DNA of 5,050 nucleotides from RGIG4103 sp045644605 (GTDB lineage Bacteria; Bacillota; Clostridia; RUG12999). The notes under the pieces were generated by a model. That model had not been told where the DNA came from and did no database searches. It saw only the letters and a list, made by a program, of their open reading frames with translations. Location: the NCBI GenBank assembly GCA_045644605.1, contig JAZRHB010000036.1:1-5050 (forward strand), written 5' to 3'. The position numbers and the translations under genes are program-made. This document shows, piece after piece, positions 1-5,050 of this stretch (the first letter of the stretch is position 1; each line of letters opens with the position of its first letter).

Positions 1-1878
1 CTCGTATGTGCCGCCGCGCTCGGCTGTGGTTGCTTTTTTTACAATTCCGTAGGAATATATGTCGCCCGTAACGTCTTCTATAATAAGGCGGTTTATTTCA
101 CCGCTTCCGTTTTTGGAATAATACAAAACATCGGAAGAAGAAACAGTAACCTCATCAAGACGTGCAGGGAATACGGAAACATAATTAAGTACATCATAGC
201 TGTCCGTTGTTGACACATCAAGGATTTCTACATCAGAAGAAAGACTGAATTTGCCGATTGTCATTTTTGATGCATCAACCTTTCCGTAAACATCACCCGA
301 CGAGGTAATTTTTGAAACGGTTGCTTCACCGTTTTTAACGGAAAGACGGACAGGTTTATTTATAAAACTGTCATACTTTGATTTTGCCGGATATGTAACG
401 ACATTTCCGTTTGTCAGAACAACGTCCGCATAATATGATGTAATGTTGTTGCCGTTTATGTCAGTAAACTGCTTTGTGCCTACAGATTTTAAAATTCCGT
501 AAACCACTTCATTTATGCCTGACGGATCCAGACAATCCGCAACACGTCCGTCCCTGCCGAGAAGAAGTGTAACCGTATCGCCAAGCTCAAATTTGCCGCC
601 GGAGGAAAGCGCCGCCATTGCCGCCGCGCTTTCAAGCTCGTAGGTTGTGCCCGAAACCGTTACGGAGGTAATATTATCCTTATTCGGCGTTGCTTTTTCA
701 AACACGCCCGTTACCTTTTTGCTGTAGCTCCATACGGTATCCATTGCTGTTGAATAATAAAGTATATCATACTGCGAAATTGCAGATTTATTTACTTTTT
801 TGCCGTCACGCATATAGGTTGAAGTCTCGTCAAAGCCGAGATAGTCTACGGTTGATGTGGTGTTTGCCGTAACCGGTCCCGAAATTCTGCCGGTTGAAAT
901 ACATACATAATCTATGCCGCCGGAAGCCGAGTAGAACACGTCAATTCCATAGCCCATATCAAGACCCTGCAGGATGTTTCCGAGGCTCTGCTCCTGCAGA
1001 TTGTAATAGGCTTTTACATTTTTATCAAGACCAAGTCCCAAAAGAGAGCCGCCCGAATAAACAACCACGTCGGAGTCGGTTGCGGAATATACCGCATACG
1101 ATTTTTTAACCTGACCGCTGCCGAAGAAAAGCTTAAGCTCGCCGTCTTTTACAACTATATCGCCGCGTGCGCCGATGTTGGACAAATCAAACCCGTCGTC
1201 AATTTTATATGTGCCCGAAGAGGTATGGATTTTGCCTGCGGCAACGGAGGAATTTTCGTTACTTGTGGCAATAAGAGTAACATTTTCAAGAACCGAATAG
1301 CCGAGAGTTGTAATATATTCGCTGTTTGAACCCTTTGCATAGGTGCGTAAGGTGTTGTAAATAAGGGTGCGCACCTCACCTCTTGTAAGCGGGTCGTTCA
1401 TGCTAACATCAATTCCGTCAAGCAGCCCGATGTTATCGGCAACACCCATCTGTCCGTACGGCCACGAGGCTGAAAAATCGCTGTCCGTATATCCGAGCAG
1501 CTTAACCGCAACGGTTACCGCTTCCGCAAGAGTTACGGTGTTTTCGGGTAAAAATGTGGAATCGGGATAGCCCTGTATAAGCTTGTTAACCGATGCCGTT
1601 TTTATGTACGGCCCCCCCCAGTGCTCGTAGGTAACATCCGCAAAAGGCGAGGTTGCCATCCCGTGTGCTACCATATTTTTATATTTTGATGCGTTTACCG
1701 CAATTTTGGCAAACTGCGCACGGGTTACCGCCTCATCGGGATAAAATCCGCCGTCGGGAAACCCGTTCATTATATTCATTTCAGCCATTAGTGAGTTTAT
1801 GTCCGTTTCGCTAGTTGCAAAAGCCGAAACAGAAAACATCATCACAATGGCTGTCATCAGTGAAATTATTTTTTTCAT
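1..1878 (-). CDS. Secreted SLH-domain (S-layer homology) cell-wall protein, C-terminus beyond window
   Basis: Likely a surface protein held non-covalently to the cell wall through SLH domains. The frame is open from ATG at 1878 to the window edge (626 codons, no stop), so the C-terminus is missing. Residues 1-21 (MKKIISLMTAIVMMFSVSAFA) are a typical signal peptide with AFA before the cleavage point. Three SLH units follow at about 27-63 (NGFPDGGFYPDEAVTRAQF), 78-130 (FADV..HW, QGYPDSTFLPENTVTLAE) and 135-177 (DPLTRGEVRTLIYNTL). Residues about 190-626 are beta-rich, with many Tyr, Ser, Val and Gly and few Cys (326, 449), and hold degenerate repeats; I recognise no enzyme motif there. The start is fixed by GGGAGG 8 nt upstream and by the signal peptide. 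The gene follows the permease by 15 nt, so it is probably the last visible gene of the exporter operon. SLH and secretion calls are firm; the role of the long C-terminal region is unknown. Confidence 0.93.
   Translation of the reverse strand, partial: MKKIISLMTAIVMMFSVSAFATSETDINSLMAEMNIMNGFPDGGFYPDEAVTRAQFAKIAVNASKYKNMVAHGMATSPFADVTYEHWGGPYIKTASVNKLIQGYPDSTFLPENTVTLAEAVTVAVKLLGYTDSDFSASWPYGQMGVADNIGLLDGIDVSMNDPLTRGEVRTLIYNTLRTYAKGSNSEYITTLGYSVLENVTLIATSNENSSVAAGKIHTSSGTYKIDDGFDLSNIGARGDIVVKDGELKLFFGSGQVKKSYAVYSATDSDVVVYSGGSLLGLGLDKNVKAYYNLQEQSLGNILQGLDMGYGIDVFYSASGGIDYVCISTGRISGPVTANTTSTVDYLGFDETSTYMRDGKKVNKSAISQYDILYYSTAMDTVWSYSKKVTGVFEKATPNKDNITSVTVSGTTYELESAAAMAALSSGGKFELGDTVTLLLGRDGRVADCLDPSGINEVVYGILKSVGTKQFTDINGNNITSYYADVVLTNGNVVTYPAKSKYDSFINKPVRLSVKNGEATVSKITSSGDVYGKVDASKMTIGKFSLSSDVEILDVSTTDSYDVLNYVSVFPARLDEVTVSSSDVLYYSKNGSGEINRLIIEDVTGDIYSYGIVKKATTAERGGTYE
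25..1164 (-). repeat. Degenerate beta-strand repeats in the C-terminal region of the SLH protein
   Basis: By eye, six related segments begin at residues about 239, 311, 370, 433, 507 and 582 of the SLH protein, spaced roughly 58-75 residues apart. Each starts with a G/Y/S-D-[VI]-like or related turn (GDIVV, GIDVFYS, YDILYYS, GDTVTLLL, NKPVRLSV, SDVLYYS). A turn such as DGEL, GGID, DGRV, NGEA or GSGEI usually comes next. The segment ends with a strand such as GVFEKAT, VVYGILKSV, DVYGKVDAS or YSYGIVKKAT. The pattern suggests a tandem beta-domain stalk or solenoid. It was aligned only by eye and identity between units is low, so boundaries are approximate. Confidence 0.5.
1348..1800 (-). repeat. 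Three SLH domains, wall-binding region of the surface protein
   Basis: Protein-level repeat in the N-terminus of the surface protein. Unit 1 (residues about 27-63) is short: it lacks the usual leading F-x-D-V/H-W segment and begins almost directly after the signal peptide. Unit 2 (78-130) is full length, with FADV, HW and GYPDSTF. Unit 3 (135-177) keeps W, GLLDG and LTRGE but has a shortened loop. The four-residue ligand-contact motif, ideally TRAE, reads TRAQ (52-55), TLAE (116-119) and TRGE (165-168). Three SLH units forming a trimeric pseudo-threefold fold is the usual arrangement in this family. Confidence 0.85.
1612..1619 (-). other. G8 homopolymer tract in the SLH protein gene
   Basis: Eight consecutive G on the minus strand (C on plus) code the end of Trp87 plus Gly88 and Gly89 in SLH unit 2 (HWGGPYI). 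The frame is intact as given. A one-base change would truncate the protein soon after the first SLH unit. Confidence 0.75.
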
Positions 1879-1886
1879 AATTTTTT

Positions 1887-1892
1887 CCTCCC
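1887..1892 (-). promoter_or_regulatory. Ribosome binding site of the SLH protein gene
   Basis: GGGAGG read on the minus strand lies 8 nt before the ATG at 1878. It starts one base after the TAA stop of the permease gene (1894-1896). This strong site decides the start codon. Its position leaves no room for a separate promoter or terminator between the two genes, which supports co-transcription. Confidence 0.9.
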
Positions 1893-1893
1893 A

Positions 1894-3072
1894 TTAATCA
1901 TAGCGCAGAGCGTCAATCGGATTAAGCTTTGATGCTTTGTTTGCGGGGAAATACCCGAATGCTACCCCGATAAACGCCGAAACACCAAACGAAAGAAGCA
2001 CACCCGATACCGTTGGTACGGCGGTAATATCCATTACATTTCCTACAATAAGTGCACCTATAATTCCTATTATAATTCCAAGCACACCGCCGATTGCACT
2101 TGAGGTTGCCGCCTCAACCACAAACTGACTTAGTATGTCAAACCGCCTTGCACCAAGTGATTTTCGTATGCCGATTTCACGTGTTCGCTCGGTAACGGAA
2201 ACCAGCATTATATTCATAATACCGATACCGCCGACAAGCAGTGAAATTCCCGCAATAAACACAAGTGCAGTTGTCATTGTGCCGGTAATTTCGTTTATCA
2301 TATCCATTACTTCAGTTTGTTTTATAATGGTAAAATAATCGGTGCTGGTATATGTTTTAAGAAGACGTTTTTCAAGCATACCGCTTGCCTCATCCACCTT
2401 ATCGGTAGAAACAGCGCTTACGGCATAAGTATTTATAAACGAATTTCTTGTAAGAAGACGTGCTGTTGTGTACGGAATATATATAATATCGTCGCTTGAC
2501 CCTTCTTCCGATTCAGCTTTTTCTTCAAGAACACCCACAACATTAAATGTTGCGCCGCCGATTTTTACCCCCTGACCTATGGGATTTTCGCCGTCAAACA
2601 GTTCTTTTGCCTGATACGACCCGATAACGCAGTTTTTCTGCCGGCGTTCTACGTCTATATATTCAAGAAATCTGCCGCTGCCCATTTCAAGATTCCGTAT
2701 GTCTTTATAAGCCTCGCTTACTGCACTGCAGGATGTGGTAAGGCTTTCGGTTTTATATTTAACCGTCTGCATAGGTACGGAAACCGTAGGACTCATTCCC
2801 GAAAAAACGTCGGGATTATCGTCAATAAGTGTCTGAAGCGCTTCCGGCTCGATACTGCGGTTACCGCCTCTGCCCGAAATACTTACGGTAATAAGCTCTG
2901 TTCCCATTCCTGAAAACTGGTCAAGAATCATATTTGTAATGCCGTTCATAAGACTTGTCAGTATTATAACCGAGGCAATACCTATAATGATACCCAGCAT
3001 TGTAAGGATTGACCGCAGTTTGCTTGACATAAGGCTTTTTATTGCAAGGGTGAAGGATTGTTTTAAACTCAT
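1894..3072 (-). CDS. MacB/YknZ-type ABC transporter permease
   Basis: Membrane subunit of the exporter, 392 residues, the usual length for MacB-family permeases without a fused ATPase. Order: a short cytoplasmic N-terminus (MSLKQSFTLAIKSLMSSKLR); TM1 about 22-42 (LTMLGIIIGIASVIIL); a large extracytoplasmic MacB_PCD-type domain about 43-265; TM2 267-292; the cytoplasmic motif VTERTREIGIRKSLGAR (293-309), typical of the FtsX/MacB superfamily and its coupling region; TM3 about 325-346; TM4 about 356-376; and the characteristic end NKASKLNPIDALRYD. It starts at ATG within an ATGA overlap with the ATPase stop, preceded by GGGGAGGG 6 nt upstream. MacB-type permeases do not move substrate through the membrane in a classic channel; they transmit ATP-driven motion to the outside. 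Four helices rule out the ten-helix BceB type. Homologs export or counter peptides, toxins or antibiotics, but the substrate cannot be read from sequence. The outer domain has two cysteines, C115 and C148. Confidence 0.95.
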   Translation of the reverse strand: MSLKQSFTLAIKSLMSSKLRSILTMLGIIIGIASVIILTSLMNGITNMILDQFSGMGTELITVSISGRGGNRSIEPEALQTLIDDNPDVFSGMSPTVSVPMQTVKYKTESLTTSCSAVSEAYKDIRNLEMGSGRFLEYIDVERRQKNCVIGSYQAKELFDGENPIGQGVKIGGATFNVVGVLEEKAESEEGSSDDIIYIPYTTARLLTRNSFINTYAVSAVSTDKVDEASGMLEKRLLKTYTSTDYFTIIKQTEVMDMINEITGTMTTALVFIAGISLLVGGIGIMNIMLVSVTERTREIGIRKSLGARRFDILSQFVVEAATSSAIGGVLGIIIGIIGALIVGNVMDITAVPTVSGVLLSFGVSAFIGVAFGYFPANKASKLNPIDALRYD

Positions 3073-3767
3073 ATTTCGCCCTCCCCTGTAAGCTCATCGC
3101 TTATTATTTTGCCGTCAGAAATACGTACAATTCGCTTTGTTTCCGCAGCAATTGAATTATCGTGCGTTATTAGAACAATGGTATTGCCCTCGGCATTAAG
3201 CTTTTTGATAAACTCAAGCACTTCACGTCCGGTTTTGGAATCAAGCGCACCGGTAGGCTCATCCGCAAGAATAAGCGGCGGATTTCCCGCAAGCGCTCTT
3301 GCAATGGATACCCTTTGCTGCTGACCGCCCGAAAGCTGCGAGGGAAACTTGTTTTTTCTGTCAATAAGCCCGACTCGTTCAAGGCTTATTTCAGCCATTT
3401 CACGCCGCTTTGCCGCGGGAAGTCCGCGGTATATAAGAGGAAGCTCAACGTTTTCGAGCAAATTCAGTTTTGGGATAAGGTTATATTGTTGAAAAATAAA
3501 ACCTATCATCTGATTACGGATTTTCGCCTGCTCGTCGTCTGTCATAGAGCTGACATCCGTTCCGTTTAAAAAATATTTCCCGCTTGTCGGAACATCAAGA
3601 CAGCCTATCATATTCATACAGGTGGATTTTCCCGACCCCGACGAGCCGACAATGGCAACAAGCTCGCCTTCGTCAATTGTAAGGGAAAAATCATCAAGAG
3701 CGCGGATTTCGCTGTCGCCGTCGGAATATATTTTAAATAAATGCTGAAGCTCTATAAGATGGCTCAC
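3069..3767 (-). CDS. MacB/LolD/YknY-type ABC transporter ATP-binding protein
   Basis: Cytoplasmic ATPase that powers the neighbouring permease; 232 residues, normal for the family and complete. All catalytic elements are visible: A-loop Tyr14, Walker A GSSGSGKST (41-49), Q-loop FQQYNLIP (92-99), signature LSGGQQQR (145-152), Walker B LILADEP (165-171), D-loop GALD (173-176) and switch His202 (ITHD). The FQQYNLIP..NLLENVELPL pattern and ADEPTGALDS are typical of the LolD/MacB/YknY branch rather than importers. The start is GTG at 3767, overlapping the adaptor TGA as GTGA. It is backed by GGAGGT 8 nt upstream, and the conserved N-terminus (IELQHLFKIYSDG) begins at once; the next ATG would fall at residue 51, past Walker A. 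The stop overlaps the permease start by 4 nt. No key residue is missing. Confidence 0.97.
   Translation of the reverse strand: MSHLIELQHLFKIYSDGDSEIRALDDFSLTIDEGELVAIVGSSGSGKSTCMNMIGCLDVPTSGKYFLNGTDVSSMTDDEQAKIRNQMIGFIFQQYNLIPKLNLLENVELPLIYRGLPAAKRREMAEISLERVGLIDRKNKFPSQLSGGQQQRVSIARALAGNPPLILADEPTGALDSKTGREVLEFIKKLNAEGNTIVLITHDNSIAAETKRIVRISDGKIISDELTGEGEI
3079..3086 (-). promoter_or_regulatory. Ribosome binding site of the permease gene
   Basis: GGGGAGGG on the minus strand lies inside the last codons of the ATPase gene (coding Gly-Glu-Gly of its C-terminus), 6 nt before the ATG at 3072; its GGAGG core is 7 nt away. It supports the ATGA-overlap start and coupled translation. Confidence 0.85.
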
Positions 3768-5050
3768 TGTCTGCCACCTCCGCCCATTCCGCCGGGCATT
3801 CCGCCACCACCCATTCCTGACGGCATACCTCCGCCCATTCCTCCGCCCATTCCGGGCATCATAAAGCCTGTGGAGGAGGATGATGTAACGGGCACCTGAA
3901 TAATGTCGCCAGCGCTCAGACCGGATATAATTTCTATGTAATCATCATTGTTTATACCGGTTTCAACCTTTATGCGCTGTGTTTCGCTGCCGTTTTTCAC
4001 GGTAACGGTGTTTCCGCGGTTTATTGCACCAACCGGTACCATAAGAACATTTTCTTTTGACTCTACAACAATATTTGCGTCAACGTTCATTCCCGGAATA
4101 AGTCCGTCCGGATTTGTAATTTCAATTGTTACGGGATAGGTTGTAACGCCGTTTGAGGTTGTACCTATGGAGCTTACATAATCAACTCTTCCCATAAAGT
4201 GTTTATCTTCAAACGCATCGGCGGTAATATTAACCTCCTGGTCAACGGCAAGCTTTGTAATATCAAGCTCGTCAACGCTTATGTCAAACACAATTTTTGA
4301 CATATCGGCAATAACAGCCATAGTAACGGAAGCTCCGCCGCCTTCAAGAGAATCTCCCGCTTTTGAGGTTTTCTTGATTACCTTACCCGAAATAGGAGAG
4401 GTTATATTATAATTTTCAAGCTGGTCCTGTGCGTTCTGCAGGGAAAGACGTGCATCTTTAAGTGAATAGGTAGCATTTCTGATTGTTTCATCCACATTTT
4501 CGCCGTCAATTGTTAAAATTGTTTCGCCCTTGGAAACCTTATCTCCAACCTTAAGCGGCATATTTATAACCTCGCCCGATACCTTTGCAGTAACGGTGCG
4601 TGTATCGTTATAATCAAAGATTCCTGCGCCGTTGCAGGCATATCCGCCAACGGTAGCGGTTGCCCCGTCGCCTTTTGTTATTGCACCGGGATTGTTTACA
4701 TTAATATACACGTTGGAAACGGCAACTCCCTCGGAGTTTACAAAGGTTCCCGTAGTAACGCGGCTTACCGTTCCCGTCAGTCTGTAATATGAATTTGTAA
4801 GCGTAACGGTTGCGCTTTGTCCTGCATAAAGGTTTGTTGTATCGTTTGCAAGAAACGGGATTTCAAGCTCCATAACAGAGCTGTCAATAATATCAACAAC
4901 CTTGCTTCCATTTCCTATATTGTCGCCTTCTTTGGCATAAATTGCAGAAATAGTTCCGTTTATAGGAGATTTTATTTTAAGGTCATCACGCATTTTAATT
5001 GCATCATCATATGCAATCTGCGCTTTTTCAAGAGAATTCTGCGCTCTTTC
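3764..5050 (-). CDS. HlyD/YknX-type membrane-fusion adaptor, N-terminus beyond window
   Basis: Extracytoplasmic adaptor of the exporter. The frame is open to the window edge; 428 residues are visible. The ATG at 4993 is internal: upstream codons (ERAQNSLEKAQIAYDDAIK) continue an alpha-helical hairpin. Visible order: hairpin end 1-22; lipoyl half 25-56 (IKSPINGTI..KEGD..G); beta-barrel about 58-137; second lipoyl half 152-182 (TVTAKVSGEV..VGDKVSKGETIL); second hairpin about 184-213; lipoyl half 216-247 (ITSPISGKV); barrel about 252-329 (ends GLIPGMNVDANIVV); membrane-proximal domain about 333-388 (ENVLMVPVGAI..GLSAGDIIQVP); Met/Gly-rich tail 396-428. The lipoyl/barrel module is therefore duplicated, where classic adaptors have one. 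The gene overlaps the ATPase by 4 nt. In Gram-positives such adaptors sit outside the membrane and join the permease's outer domain; no TolC-like partner is expected. The missing N-terminus should carry a membrane anchor or signal, which cannot be checked here. Confidence 0.94.
   Translation of the reverse strand, partial: ERAQNSLEKAQIAYDDAIKMRDDLKIKSPINGTISAIYAKEGDNIGNGSKVVDIIDSSVMELEIPFLANDTTNLYAGQSATVTLTNSYYRLTGTVSRVTTGTFVNSEGVAVSNVYINVNNPGAITKGDGATATVGGYACNGAGIFDYNDTRTVTAKVSGEVINMPLKVGDKVSKGETILTIDGENVDETIRNATYSLKDARLSLQNAQDQLENYNITSPISGKVIKKTSKAGDSLEGGGASVTMAVIADMSKIVFDISVDELDITKLAVDQEVNITADAFEDKHFMGRVDYVSSIGTTSNGVTTYPVTIEITNPDGLIPGMNVDANIVVESKENVLMVPVGAINRGNTVTVKNGSETQRIKVETGINNDDYIEIISGLSAGDIIQVPVTSSSSTGFMMPGMGGGMGGGMPSGMGGGGMPGGMGGGGRQ
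3767..3865 (-). repeat. Met/Gly-rich repeat coding the adaptor C-terminal tail
   Basis: Degenerate short tandem repeats, seen on the plus strand as reiterated CCGCCCATTC-like units, code residues 396-428 of the visible adaptor. Eight methionines occur in 33 residues; from M401 to M413 they fall every four residues (GMGGG-type units), then at 418 and 422. Glycine makes up about half. The tail is low complexity and probably disordered. Repeats of this kind can change length by slippage or recombination. Confidence 0.8.
3776..3781 (-). promoter_or_regulatory. Ribosome binding site of the ATPase gene, inside adaptor tail codons
   Basis: GGAGGT on the minus strand lies 8 nt before the GTG at 3767. 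The same six bases are two in-frame glycine codons (GGA GGT) of the adaptor's final Gly-Gly-Gly-Gly-Arg-Gln. This ideal site supports the GTG start despite the weaker start codon. Confidence 0.88.

Larger units (their letters stand above)
1..5050 (-). other. Adaptor-ATPase-permease-SLH protein operon (partial at both ends)
   Basis: All four genes run on the minus strand. Junctions are a 4-nt GTGA overlap, a 4-nt ATGA overlap, and a 15-nt gap filled mostly by a ribosome binding site. No hairpin followed by a T-run is seen between them. This is strong evidence for one transcript across the exporter and good evidence that the SLH gene is on it. The promoter must lie upstream (beyond 5050) and the terminator beyond position 1. 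No stretch longer than 15 bases lacks a gene. Confidence 0.85.

Noticed and set aside
1155..1379. Minus-strand 74-residue frame at 1155-1379
   Set aside because: It is an out-of-frame shadow within the SLH protein gene; the true frame there continues SLH unit 3 and the beta region without a break.
690..1570. Short plus-strand reading frames (690-872, 894-1109, 1367-1570)
   Set aside because: They lie antisense to the SLH protein gene, have no good ribosome binding site or recognisable domain, and read as shadow translations of the Gly/Ser/Val-rich gene opposite.
1879..1893. Possible promoter or terminator between permease and SLH gene
   Set aside because: Only 15 nt are available, mostly ribosome binding site and spacer; no -35/-10 pair or hairpin with a T-run fits. 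A promoter hidden inside the permease gene cannot be excluded but none stands out.
3780..3865. CRISPR-like or intergenic tandem repeat at the CCGCCCATTC units
   Set aside because: The repeats are short, degenerate and in frame as Gly-Met codons of the adaptor; no spacers or regular long repeats are present.
1937..4139. Plus-strand frames of 60-84 residues and the minus-strand frame 3170-3382 across the exporter genes
   Set aside because: They overlap well-conserved ABC, permease and adaptor coding sequence in other frames and show no independent coding signs.
4991..4993. ATG at 4993 as start of the adaptor gene
   Set aside because: The frame stays open upstream to the window edge and the upstream codons encode an amphipathic helix of the adaptor hairpin. 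Starting here would remove the first lipoyl half and any membrane anchor or signal.
3069..5050. Macrolide-resistance (MacAB) assignment for the exporter
   Set aside because: The family resemblance is real, but substrate specificity does not follow from it. Gram-positive relatives such as YknXYZ act on peptide toxins, so no drug-resistance role is claimed.

Overview
The window is a fully packed block of four genes, all on the minus strand, so transcription runs from position 5050 towards position 1. Several traits point to a Gram-positive member of the Clostridia, probably an uncultured gut-type lineage. These are S-layer homology (SLH) domains on a secreted protein, strong GGAGG ribosome binding sites, frequent ATA and AGA codons alongside moderate GC (by eye in the mid-40s percent), and a Ykn/MacB-type exporter without any outer-membrane partner. 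The lineage is inference; no marker gene is present.

Layout in transcription order: (1) 5050-3764, the C-terminal 428 residues of a membrane-fusion (HlyD/RND-type) adaptor whose N-terminus lies outside the window. It has two lipoyl/beta-barrel modules in tandem and a methionine/glycine-rich tail. (2) 3767-3069, a complete MacB/LolD-type ABC ATPase starting at GTG and overlapping the adaptor stop by 4 nt. (3) 3072-1894, a complete four-helix MacB-type permease overlapping the ATPase stop by 4 nt. (4) 1878-1, the first 626 codons of a secreted protein with three N-terminal SLH domains and a long beta-rich region of degenerate repeats. It starts 15 nt after the permease stop and runs off the window.

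Adaptor, ATPase and permease have the composition and order of the Bacillus YknX-YknY-YknZ exporter. In that family the ATPase dimer drives conformational change in the permease's extracytoplasmic domain, and the adaptor joins it outside the membrane. The SLH protein is probably co-transcribed with them, because its ribosome binding site directly follows the permease stop and there is no room for a terminator. SLH domains normally hold proteins to pyruvylated secondary cell wall polymer, so the operon may pair an envelope exporter with a wall-bound partner; that functional link is inference.

No RNA gene, mobile element, CRISPR array, promoter or terminator was found, and the plus strand shows no convincing gene. 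The transporter is a known type. The points most worth following up are the SLH-protein linkage, its six-unit repeat region, the duplicated adaptor module, and the adaptor tail whose glycine codons also form the ATPase ribosome binding site.
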